Source: Boothiomyces macroporosus
Lineage: Eukaryota > Chytridiomycota > Chytridiomycetes > Rhizophydiales > Terramycetaceae
Assembly (NCBI GenBank): GCA_027604185.1
Contig: JADGKB010000113.1
Location: 1 to 42,189, forward strand
Reading direction: 5' to 3'
DNA: 42,189 bases
Part shown: one piece after another, positions 1-9,895 of the stretch
How the letters are laid out: each line of letters starts with the position of its first letter
Numbering within the stretch: position 1 is the stretch's first letter
Translations under genes and position numbers: made by a program
Notes under the pieces: generated by a model
What the model was told of the DNA's origin: nothing
Database searches by the model: none
The model's input: the letters and a program-made list of their open reading frames with translations, nothing else

Positions 1-470
1 GTGTTTGTTCCAGTATTTGCTGCCGTTCCAGTGTTGGTACATCCCAAAACCTGGCCATTCGCTAACGTTCCAGAGACTAGTCCATTTGGTGTAGTGACAG
101 TTGCAACTCCAACCGCTTGTCCATTAGCACATCCCACTTGCTGTCCTTGAACAAGAATTCCAGCAGTCGAACCAGCAGCATTGGTCACTGTTGCCTGCTG
201 TCCTGCAGCATTCGCAGCTGGTGGCGGAGCGTTTAGTAAAGCTTGTGCAGCGGCTTGATTAGCCCCAGTATTGTTGTTGTTGGTATTCTTGTTCTTGTTC
301 TTTTTTGCCTTTTTCTTTTTGTTTTTCTTCTTTTTGGCTGCAACGCGTCTGTACAATGAAGATCCTACCTGTTCGTGGGAAACCACTTCTCCAGATGAAA
401 AAGATGGCAGAGCAACTACTTCGGATGCGGCAATAGTCAAAATCACAGTTACAAGTTCAGAGAATCTCAT
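1..470 (-). CDS. Secreted Lys/Asn-rich low-complexity protein, partial (3' end off the window)
   Basis: The minus strand reads open from an ATG at 470 to the left edge, so about 156 residues are visible and the C-terminus is missing. The N-terminus MRFSELVTVILTIAASEVVA looks like a signal peptide. A Lys-rich stretch (AAKKKKNKKKKAKKNKNKN) and a short Asn run follow, then an Ala/Gln/Gly/Thr-rich region with Gly-Cys and Asn-Gly-Gln motifs and two visible Cys. It is divergent from the gene starting at 668, whose product has the same plan (signal peptide, AAKKK, Asn run, Ala/Gln-rich tail), so the two may be diverged duplicates. A role at the cell surface or wall is inference; no known domain is recognised. 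The homopolymeric Lys/Asn codons also give a spurious plus-strand ORF (271-549). Confidence 0.65.
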   Translation of the reverse strand, partial: MRFSELVTVILTIAASEVVALPSFSSGEVVSHEQVGSSLYRRVAAKKKKNKKKKAKKNKNKNTNNNNTGANQAAAQALLNAPPPAANAAGQQATVTNAAGSTAGILVQGQQVGCANGQAVGVATVTTPNGLVSGTLANGQVLGCTNTGTAANTGTN

Positions 471-630
471 GGGTATTCGAGTTTCAATTTTCACCTGCAA
501 GCCTCAAATATTTATATTCGTTTCACAGGCTCAACCTCTTACCCAATAGTAGTGTCATTAAAAACTCAATGAATGTGTCATACTAGGTCATAGTGATATT
601 TGATATGAGATAATAACAGCCCTCCGTTGC

Positions 631-639
631 ATATAAAAG
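631..639 (+). promoter_or_regulatory. TATA-like element
   Basis: ATATAAAAG lies 28 bp upstream of the ATG at 668, in the 197-bp gap between two divergent secreted-protein genes. Spacing and sequence suit a TATA box with a very short 5' leader. Assigned by sequence only. Confidence 0.45.
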
Positions 640-667
640 CGTACAGAATCCAATCTGCCAATCACAA

Positions 668-1354
668 ATGTTTATCAAACCTTTCTTCTTGCTTGCGTTA
701 ACTGTCCTTGCAGCAAAGAAAAAGAACAACAACAACAATAATAATAATGGAAATGCCAATGCTTTGCCTGCCAACAACCGCCCTGCAGGAAATACCCCAG
801 CTTGCCAAACAGTCGTCAATGGTGCTGCATCTATTGTCGGAGTGATGCAACTGGTCCTCAACAATGTAAACCAAAGAGGAGCTGCTGCTACCAATCAACA
901 GACTCTGAATGCAAATCTAAACGATCTGGCTACTTATGAACAAGCAGTTCAAAACATTCAGCCAATGGTTGATTTCGCAGCTGCATGTAATGGGGGAACT
1001 CAAGTTAATGCAGCTTACTTGAATGTACGATCAGCTTGGTATACCGCCAAAACTGCCATCAGAACTGCTCAAGTAGCCACAGGGCAACCAGATGGAACTT
1101 CAGGGATACCACCAACTACCAACACCGGTGTAAAACCTGTATCAGTAACTGCCAATCAAGCCCAGGCAATATTGAATTCTGCAGCACAAGCATCTCAACT
1201 AACGTTGCAAAATCTGCCAGCACCAGGAACTGGGGCAGCAAACGCTCAATCCCAACAAGGAGGACTACCTAATGGAGCACAGAATGGACAAAACGCTGCT
1301 GGAACAGGAACCATTCAACCTGCCCCACAAGTCCAAGCTCCTTCTGTTCAATAG
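668..1354 (+). CDS. Secreted Asn/Ala/Gln-rich protein
   Basis: A 228-residue protein with no intron. MFIKPFFLLALTVLA is a probable signal peptide, followed directly by AAKKK and an Asn run, then a helical-looking middle (about residues 55-150) with two Cys and many Ala/Gln/Asn, and a Gly/Pro/Gln-rich tail ending at VQAPSVQ. No GPI signal or known domain is visible. The start is the first ATG after a TATA-like element, and AATAAA lies a few bases past the stop. The plan matches the divergent gene at 1-470, so they may be paralogues or share a promoter. Export to the cell surface is inference from the signal peptide. The reading frame is convincing; the function is unknown. Confidence 0.7.
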   Translation: MFIKPFFLLALTVLAAKKKNNNNNNNNGNANALPANNRPAGNTPACQTVVNGAASIVGVMQLVLNNVNQRGAAATNQQTLNANLNDLATYEQAVQNIQPMVDFAAACNGGTQVNAAYLNVRSAWYTAKTAIRTAQVATGQPDGTSGIPPTTNTGVKPVSVTANQAQAILNSAAQASQLTLQNLPAPGTGAANAQSQQGGLPNGAQNGQNAAGTGTIQPAPQVQAPSVQ

Positions 1355-1488
1355 TTCTGTTAATAAAACTATTTCTCATTTTAATGTGGTTTGTTTGGAA
1401 TCTGGATTGAAAGTATCTTTTTGCTTTCTACTTGAAATTGATCTTTGAACAATCAGTTGGATTTTAGTGCACTGTTGCTAAAACTTCT

Positions 1489-1866
1489 TTGAACGAGAAT
1501 ATCACATTTCCAACAATCCCAACAAACCATTTCCCTAAAATAGTAATTCACTTGATTTCAGACAATGCTGAAAGTGAAATCATCAACTTTGCACAATCAT
1601 GTTTTCCAACAAAGATTAGATTGAATGTGATACTGGATCTATCACTCCTTCACCCGCAAGCATTTTCTCAGGATGGAATATGGGATTCCATTCTAGGGTC
1701 TAAAAGCATACTGATTCATGCGAATGATCGGAACACAATGTTGCTATGTAATTATTTAAAAGAGATTTCCGATCTCCTTTGGATATACATGGACACGAAT
1801 ATAATTACAAAACCGCTACCGGCATTGGCAACAGAATTTTATTTGCCGTTTGATAATATAGAATAA
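1489..1866 (+). CDS. Unrecognised protein, start uncertain
   Basis: An open frame of about 125 codons ending at 1866, with normal-looking composition (hydrophobic strand-like KIVIHLIS and RLNVILDLSLL, helical NYLKEISDLLWIY). It has no in-frame ATG near its 5' end: the frame is open from just after a TAG near 1464 and the first candidate start is a TTG at 1489. A missing short 5' exon is the likeliest explanation, but no convincing 19-22-nt intron joining it to an ATG could be found. No family is recognised. It lies 52 bp before the kinesin ATG on the same strand, in a different frame. It could also be a decayed gene. Confidence 0.4.
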   Translation: MNENITFPTIPTNHFPKIVIHLISDNAESEIINFAQSCFPTKIRLNVILDLSLLHPQAFSQDGIWDSILGSKSILIHANDRNTMLLCNYLKEISDLLWIYMDTNIITKPLPALATEFYLPFDNIE

Positions 1867-1918
1867 TACTTTTTAATGACCTCCAAGTCCGAAACTTGCG
1901 GCGGTAAAATCTTGCCAA

Positions 1919-3533
1919 ATGACAACCAAACTGGATAGAATTTTGGGAATCAAGGATCAATTGATATCAACCATTGATCACCATAACCAAGCGCTTATCA
2001 ATGAGCAATATGAAAACGAACAGCAAAAGCTCTTGTTCCAAAACGATTCTTCAAACTCTTTGGAATCAAAGCCTAGCTCAAGGTCGTCGACAGCCTCAAC
2101 AAAAACAGCTACAAACGAACCGACAGTCAAAATCAATCTTCGAATCCGACCGCCAACCACAAACTATTTCCGATCCGTCCATTCAATCAACGACAGGGCA
2201 ATATTGTACTATCCCTCGTTTCAAGTATTGACTGATGCCGGATTGGATGTACACTCTTTTCAATTTGATAATACATTCAACCCGGACTCTACTCAAGAAC
2301 AAGTATTTGAAAAGGCTTGCGGGGATTTGATCCATAACCTGGACGGATTAAACGTTGTATTTGCCTATGGTCAAACAGGATCAGGAAAGACATTTACTAT
2401 GAGCGGTATTTCAAAAAGGATTTTGGAATATTTGCCATACGATACTCACTCGGTAGATATTATACTCCTAGAAGTGATTGGCGATACTGTGCGTGATCTG
2501 TATACAAATGAACCAATCAAAGTGTTGATGGATTCACAAGGAAATGTTCAGTTGGTTGGCCATGAATCAATGAATGTAGAGAATCATGAGCAAGCATTAG
2601 AAGTTTTGGATTTTGGGTTCAAGTAAGTAATCTTTGTTGGATTATTACTCGTAGTAGTTTATTCAACTGATATCTTTACTAATATTAGGTCGAGAAAAAC
2701 TTCAAAGACTGTTCATCATGATGTGTCGTCAAGATCTCATTTCATTTGCCAAATTGAAATGACCAAAGGAAAGAAAAAGTCTGTGCTAAAACTGATTGAC
2801 TTGGCAGGTAGTGAAAGAAATACTGGGCATGTTGTGCATGATCCAGAACGAATCAAAGAAGCTGCCTTTATTAATTCGTCCTTGATGGCTCTAAAAGACT
2901 GCATCAGAAACAAGGATGGTAGGATTCCTATCCGTAACAGTAAACTTACTACACTATTGAAAGGTATATTATTCTAATTCAGACGCATTTGTTCCTGGAC
3001 CAATGAAAACCAATATTGTAATGATTGCCACTGTTTCACCAACTGTAAATGATTTAGATCACTCTCTAGATACGTTTAGATACGCAGCGTCACTTTCTAC
3101 CACACCATCAGTCACTTCATACAAGCCAAAGAGCTCCCCAATATCTTGGAGTACTGAAAAGCTTGACAACTGGTTCAAAAAGCAAGATTTTGATATTTCC
3201 AAACTTACGAGTCAGTATAGACCAGTTAATGGCTTTACTCCCCCAAAGTGGAAAATGGTCTACGATTTGCCAGAAGAAGCTTGGCAAAAAGCTAAAATGG
3301 GTAGCATACACAGCAAGTATAAAGAGCTATTTCTTAAACCCAAAGCAAGTGTTGGTGCATTAGGAACCAAGTCTTACCAGGTGTATACCATTGGGTTGCA
3401 TGTGGAAAAGAAACCAGTTCCAAAGAAAAAAAGTCGTCAAGAAGAAGCTTTGGAAAAGCTCAAACAAAGAGGTAAAGCAAAAAGGGAAGACGCAAAAGCC
3501 AAAGAAACTACTTCTTTCAGACGATTCAAATAA
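1919..3533 (+). CDS. Kinesin motor protein (kinesin-13-like)
   Basis: Microtubule motor of about 509 residues after removing introns at 2623-2688 (66 nt) and 2964-2982 (19 nt). Visible motor motifs in order: KINLRIRPP near residue 65 (beta-1), FAYGQTGSGKTFTMSG (P-loop), SSRSHFICQI (switch I), LIDLAGSER (switch II) and INSSLMALKDCIRNKDGRIP, with LKDAFVPGPMKTNIVMIATV restored across the second intron. Switch I has VSSRSH where NSSRSH is usual, so the first Asn is replaced. About 65 residues precede the motor and about 150 follow; the tail is basic (KKKSRQEEALEKLKQRGKAK) with a short helical segment. The switch II/alpha-4 wording resembles kinesin-13 depolymerases, but the subfamily is inference. 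The start is the only ATG upstream of the motor in frame. Confidence 0.88.
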
Positions 3534-3589
3534 ACGAGGCGTTTAAGAACAAACTCAATCTGTCGGGTACTAGTTTCAACTCTAAACTT

Positions 3590-4566
3590 TTAATGAAAGT
3601 CGATTTTAATATCACCAAACCCAGTTTCAGCACTCAGAGACGAGTTTCCATTTGGAATATCACTAACACTAGCTTTCCGACCATTTACAGTTAGTTTTGC
3701 ATGTGGGCCAGTCTGACATTTTCCTTTAAACCCATTCATATCGGCTTTGATACTGGCTAAAGAAGCCTTCATAAGAGTTTGAGATTCATTTGCTGGGTAC
3801 AAATTAGCATTGATGTGTCCAACTGAGGATTTCAAGTCAGCTAAACTGTAGTCTTTAAGGTTAGCTTCAATGTTGCCCACATTGGAATCGGCAACAATTT
3901 TCCCGTTTCTAGAGGTTATATCGGCTTTGATCAGGCCTACTTTTGAAGTCAACTCTGCGTTTTCTGCTACAGTACCAATTATTTCGATACTTCCAGCATG
4001 ATTTGACGTTATGAGGTTATCCGCAATGAGATTCTATGTTAGTTGGGATTACTGTAGCCACAACTTGACCGGCATTACTATGAATCTCTACTTTTTTAAA
4101 CGTTACATTGTCGGCATCTACTTTACCAGCTTGGCAATTGAGTTTGATTTCATCACCTTCAACATTGTTGATTGATAATTCCCCAACCATACTAATATTG
4201 AGATTGGATACCGCACAACTTTGCCATTTTAATCTACCAACATAATCAATATCTGCGATGGACAAGTGCTTTGGAAGGATGATGTTGATGTTGCCATTAG
4301 ATCTTTTGAACCAATGATGTTTGCCTTTGAAAGTTACTTGATAATCATCATTGATATGGATCGATTCCTCACCAGTCAAATCATAATCAATCTGAATATT
4401 CTCTTGATTGCCGCTTTTAATGTCAATATCATATTTCTATATTAATATAATGTACTCCCCAGTTGGCGACAAATTTAAACTGGTTTGTCGGATTTGTGTT
4501 TATGGTTCCAGTACGGTTTTTAAATGTCTTTACCGAATAAAAGCGAGCGAGTTTAGATCGGAGCAT
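3590..4566 (-). CDS. DUF4097-like beta-strand-repeat protein, putatively mitochondrial (paralogue B)
   Basis: About 312 residues after removing two 19-nt introns (4437-4455 and 4034-4052). The protein begins MLRSKLARFYSVKTF, a textbook amphipathic Arg/Ser-rich presequence suggesting mitochondrial import. The body is a series of short repeating beta-strand units (patterns such as DNVTFKKVEIHSNAGQVVAT and SSVGHINANLYP), as in DUF4097 adhesin-type right-handed beta folds; FAM185A is a mitochondrial family of this type. It is a tandem paralogue of the gene at 4762-5801: both share KYDI just after intron 1, then a GKHxWFxRSxGxINIxLP block, and intron positions are the same. The start was chosen because this ATG gives an open frame into the first splice site. 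The biochemical role is unknown. Confidence 0.75.
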
Positions 4567-4761
4567 AAAGTCGTGGTTGGGGTGTGCTTAAATATTCGTT
4601 TCAATTGACGGGCTAATTGTCGGTAAAAATTCGGAATTATTTGGATTGTCCAGTCATTGAATAAGCCCTATTACCTATAGGTTGAACTTCGATTTGAATG
4701 TTGTTACATATGAACATTGAAAGACTTTTATCACAGCTTAAAAGTAAACGCCTGATAACTT

Positions 4762-5801
4762 TTATTCAATGAAATTGATTTTAATCTCTCCTACACTTGC
4801 CTTTGCTATTAGAGTGCTATCTCCTCCTTGCACATAGTCAACCTTTTCGCCATTCTTTAGAAGCTTGACTTTCCCAGCACTTGAAGAGGTAATTAAACTG
4901 CCTTTGAATCCCTTGATTGTAGCTTTGATACTAGCTACACTGGCATTCAAAGTAGTCTTTGATTTTTGATTTGGTACGAGGTCAGCTACGATAGATCCTA
5001 CGCTTGAATTCAGTTCGGCTTCACTATAGTTTCTTACTGATGCTTCAGTAGAGCCAGCAGATGTATCAGAAACAAACCTGCCACTGTTCTTGAACTCTAC
5101 TTCTGCCTTTATTGACCCAGCAGCAGTTTTGAACTCGCAATAGTCTCCAATAGAATTGAATTTGCTATCTATTTTACCTGCTGCTGAATTGATGTATAGT
5201 CTATCAGCGTTGATATTCTATATTATTAAAAATTACTTGAGTACGGATCGAGCCAGACGCAGAGTTGATATCCACAGTCTTTGCAACAATATTATCAGCA
5301 GTAACTGTTCCCGAAGCATTATTAAATTTGATATTCTCTGCTTTCAAATCTTCGACTTCAATTTTGCCGACTGATTTAATTTCAATATTTTTAGACTTTC
5401 CTTTGTCCCCTTGGAAATTCAACTTTCCGACAAAATCAACATTGACTTTTTCAATATCTGTTGGAAGGACTATATTAATTGTGCCTTTTGATCGATGGAA
5501 CCAGGTGTGTTTGCCATTAATTGAGATCTGATATTCTCCATTCAAATCTTGGATTATCGGTTCTTCCTTTAATCTGTAATCCACGTGTATTTGGTTGACA
5601 TCATCATAAGCTATAGAAATATCGTATTTCTATATTAGTATAGCGTACTCCATCTTTAGTATTTAATTTGAATGATTTCGGGATTGTTGATGAATACAAG
5701 ATTCCTTCACGTTTCTTTTCCGCACGCACGGGTTGATTTATTTTGTAAGCAGCGTATCCAAGTATTCCAGTTGGGATTGCTAGTTTCAATAATCTCTTCA
5801 T
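4762..5801 (-). CDS. DUF4097-like beta-strand-repeat protein (paralogue A)
   Basis: About 333 residues after removing two 19-nt introns (5630-5648 and 5218-5236). The N-terminus MKRLLKLAIPTGILGYAAYK is basic then hydrophobic, so it is either a membrane anchor or a mitochondrial signal. The rest repeats short beta-strand motifs (GKIEVEDLKAENIKFNNASG, SASGSI, SSAGKVKL), matching a DUF4097-like solenoid. It is collinear with the neighbour at 3590-4566 and has introns at the same two places, so the pair arose by tandem duplication after the introns were gained. An upstream in-frame extension exists (open to 5867) but lacks a better ATG. No catalytic residues are evident; the function is unknown. 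Confidence 0.75.
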
Positions 5802-6075
5802 TACTAGAATATAAAGTTGGCCTTTTTTAAACTCGTGTGGCTTGCTTTGGAAAAACCTCGGAAGCAAATCCGAACTTCAAACCAAATGGTGAGATAAACA
5901 ATTTCTGTTTATTGTGACTATTTGAGCATCCAATAAAAACAATTCCATTTCAGAAAACAGATTCAAAAAGTATTCTCAATTATCGTATTTATGCTACCAC
6001 AACTTGTACTTGGCACCTTGAAATGCGTCAAATCCGCCAACTCGATGACTCACAAATCGACTTTAAAAAAATCTC

Positions 6076-9000
6076 ATGAGTTATTTACCGATCCAAGATG
6101 AACAACCAGAAATCAACCCCAATTGGTACGAATATCTCTCTTGCTCGTGGATGAATCCGTTATTAGAGCTTTCAAAAACTGGTTTGTTGTCTGAAAAGGT
6201 AACTCTTGGTAATTGAAGGACTTTTACCAGTTCTCTGATAAAGACAAGGCCAAAACTATTAGGAAAAAGTTTGATTGGTTTTGGAATGAATTTAAACGCG
6301 GAAAGAACCCAAGTCTGCTGATAGCGCTGTTTAATGCCATCAAGGTTCCTCTGACTGGTTCTCTAACGGCGGATTTAGTTTCTAGATTGACAGAAGTTGC
6401 TACTCCATTGGTACTTCAAAAGATTGTCTTGTTGCTTTATTCCCCATCAAATGCAATCTGCTTCTATGCTAGTGGAATGGTGATCTTGCAGTTTCTTGAA
6501 CTACTATGCGATTCTTTTCGTATAATGACTTGTAGGAGGGTCGATCAGATCATTCGATCTATATTGACCACTGCAATCTATGAAAAGTCCTTCAGATTAA
6601 GCTCAAAAGCAAGGTTGTTATTTCCAGAAGGAAAAGTTATGAATCTAGTAAATCAGGATATTAATGTGGTTTCCAGGGGTTTTGAATATTTTACAAACTG
6701 TGTTTGGATTCCACTGCGTTTGGTTTTTTCACTTTATTTTTTGTATCGTTTGTTGGGCGATGCGTTGTGGGTATCGCTTGGTATAGTTGTATTTGTAACT
6801 GTGATTTCAGTTTCAATTACTCCCTTACTAAAGCACACTTATACGTTCTGGCTTGAAGCAAGTGATACACGTATAGGAATAATCAGGGAATTGCTGTATG
6901 GAATTAAAGTCGTCAAATATAATTGCTTGGAGGAATATTTCAAGATAAAAGTACAACAATTTAGAAAAACGCAGATATACAACTTGGTCTTGGAATACTG
7001 GTTAATCTTTACTGTTCAAGTAATTGTTTACAGTTCGATTCTAATGATGATTTGTGCTTCAGTTGTCGTATATTCTTGGATGGGAAACGAAATGACAGCC
7101 GATATTATCTTTCCTGCTGTTTTATACTTTAGTAATCTCAGAGATCCGTTATTTAGAATCACTATTAATTTAAAACTTGTTGTGCAAGGGTTCAAGTCTC
7201 TGGATAGAATTCTTGAATTCTTGCTTGCCGACGAACAAGAATACGCTCATGCACCTGGCGGTGGGTGTATCCTTGCTGCAAATGCCTCTTTTGTGTGGCC
7301 ATCCCTGGATGATAACAACGAGTTTGTGCTCAGCGGGGTTGATCTCGATATTCAGCCAAACACGCTTGTTGGCGTTGTTGGGTCTGTCGGCTCTGGCAAG
7401 TCCGCTCTGTTGGCGAGTATTATCGGACAGATGGATAAAGCTGGCGGATCCATCAAAGTATCCGGAACAGTAGCATACTGCGCGCAGCAGCCCTGGATCA
7501 TCACTGGCACAATCGAGCAGAACATCCTGTTCCACCTCCCAAAGCGCAAGGAATGGCTGGATAAAGTGGTGGAAATGTGTGGACTGCTCCCCGATCTTGC
7601 ACTGCTGTCCAGCGGGATACACACTGAGATTGGAGAAAACGGAGTTAATCTGTCGGGTATTTTGTACGTAACCTAGGCGGACAAAAGGCGCGGCTTTCAC
7701 TGGCAAGAGCGATTTACAGCGACGCAGACATTTTGCTTTTGGACGATCCATTGTCGGCGCTAGATGCCAAAGTCGGCCGGCAAGTATTCACCGCAATCAA
7801 AGCACTCCCAAAGACCGTTCTTTTGGTAACCCATCACTTGCAGTATGTCAACCAGCTGGACCACATCATTGTCCTTGAAAACGGCAGGATTGCCGAATCG
7901 TCCAGCTTCACCGAGCTAATTCAGCACGAAAGCAAACTGAAGCAACTCGTGAATAACCATGTGTTTGAAGAAGAAACAGAAGCGCAGGAAGTTACCGATC
8001 TAAAAGCTGTTGAAGTTGGCGAAAGTTTCATTGAAGAGGAAGACAAAATTATAGGAACAGTTGAATTTAAAGTATACAAGGATTATATCAAATCAATAGG
8101 TGGGTTAACCATACCAATTCTATTTGTGTTTTTCTATCTTATCTTGGTTATGGCAAAGGTATCTGCTCCACTGGTATTGTCTTACTGGGCTGCTGATAGC
8201 GTGTTTGAAAGGAATGATTTCTACTTTAAACTGTATGGAACGCTTAGCGCTGTTGAAGTATTTAGTTCTGGATTCTTTCATTTTGTATGCATTTACTTGT
8301 CAATTCGAGCATGTTGCAATCTACACGATGCTGCTCTAACTGGACTTTTAAGAGCTCCTTTATCGTTCTTTGGGCAAAATCCAATAGGTAGAATTCTAAA
8401 TAGAATGAGCAAAGATGTACAACTTGTTGACAGAGAAATTGGTTTTTGGATCTTGGACTTTTCCCTAATGCTTGGGACACTCATCTCATCACTAACATTG
8501 ATTTGTTTCGCAAACTACTATATCATAGGTACACTATACTAATTTAGTCTTTTTTGCGTTCTTGAGTATATTGCTATATAGTTGGTTTGACTTGTACCGC
8601 TTTGCCAATATTGAATTTCAAAGGCAAAGTTCTATTAAAAATTCACCGTTAGATTCCCATGTTACTGAAACATTAGCGGGTATAAGCACCATCAAGGCTT
8701 TCAATCAAGAACAACAGTTTATCTCAATTCAAAAAGAATTAACGGATGAAAGTTTGGTGGCACTTTATTTGAAACGAAGTTTATCTGGATGGATTGTTTT
8801 CAGAGTGAAATTGGTAGCGGCTTCTATCACGGGGTTAGTTGCATTTGCAGCAGTTCAAGCAGCAAAGTCGCAAATATCAGAAGATTACATTGCAATATTT
8901 GCTATGGCATTAACCTATTCGTCGTCATTGGCATTTACACTGTTATATTTCTTTGTAGTGCTATCTAAACTAGAGGCTTCTGTATGTTTATTTCTAACCA

Positions 9001-9894
9001 TAGATGAATGGAGTCGAAAGATTGACACATTACGCTAGCAATATTCCAAAAGAAAATGATGATGGAGAAGAACCAGCGGAAAATTGGCCATCTGCTGGAT
9101 CTGTCGAAATTATTGGCTTGGACTTGTGCTATGCGTCCAGACCAGACTACCCAGTCGTTCGAGACTTGAACGTAAAGATCAATGCCGGCGAAAAGATTGG
9201 CATCGTCGGACGCACTGGCTCTGGCAAGTCGACCCTAGCCTCTGCCTTCTTTAGAATCATCGAGCCAGCAAACGGAGCGATCACGATTGACAGAATTGGT
9301 AGCGATACTTTAACTGTAGATATCAGCACTGTCCCGTTGAAAACCCTGAGAAAACGGCTCCAAATGATTCCGCAAGACCCAGTGCTGTTTGAGGGAACAA
9401 TCAGGAGCAACCTGGATTTCGAAAAGCAGTTCAGCGATGAAGCCATCTGGAGTGCGCTCGACCATTCAGGGATCAAGGGGTACATTTGCAGTCTCGGTGA
9501 CAAGCTGGATTCCGTTGTTTCGCAAAACGGGGACAACTTGTCTGTTGGGCAGCGCCAACTCTTGTGTCTCGCTCGTGCAATCCTGGCACAGCCAAAGTTT
9601 CTAGTGATGGATGAAGCCACTGCTTCAATCGATCTCGAAACAGACGCACTGATCCAGCGAGCCATCAAGAAGCACTTTCAGCACACAACAGTGCTTTGCA
9701 TAGCCCACCGCCTCAACACCATCGCAGATTTTGACAGAGTGCTAGTCTTGGAGAAAGGACAAATGGTAGAGTTTGATACGCCTGCTACGTTGCTGGAAAA
9801 CAAAGATTCGCTGTTTAGTCAAATGGTAGATGCATCTGGAAAAAATAACGCCAAGAAAGTTAGAGAAATTGCTTTGCAAAGGAAATATATTTAA
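6076..9894 (+). CDS. ABCC-type (MRP/Yor1-like) ABC transporter
   Basis: A full-length exporter of about 1,245 residues of the short MRP4/Yor1 type (no TMD0), after removing introns at 6199-6218, 7657-7676, 8529-8547 and 8982-9003. It starts MSYLPIQDEQPEINPNWYEY, then has the ABCC-type CSWMNPLLELSKTGLL segment, TMD1, NBD1 (GSVGSGKSALL; YCAQQPWIITGTIEQN; LSGGQ restored exactly across the second intron; LLLDDPLSALDA), TMD2 and NBD2 (VGRTGSGKSTLASAFFR; NLSVGQRQLLCLARAIL; LVMDEATASIDLETD). Intron 4 restores the ABCC motif SMNGVERLTHY. Likely substrates are organic anions, conjugates or drugs, at the plasma or vacuolar membrane (inference). The NBD segments are visibly GC-richer (about 53% in 7381-7440) than the membrane segments (about 33% in 6961-7020). 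The stop lies 1 nt from that of the convergent SSRP1 gene. Confidence 0.93.
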
Positions 9895-9895
9895 T

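Noticed and set aside
271..549. Plus-strand ORF of 92 codons rich in Phe/Leu
   Set aside because: It is the reverse of the Lys/Asn-rich region of the minus-strand secreted gene (1-470), which has a proper ATG and signal peptide.
7170..7751. Minus-strand ORF of 193 codons under the ABCC gene
   Set aside because: It is antisense to the GC-rich, conserved NBD1; the plus strand has all ABC motifs, and the antisense has no recognisable domain.
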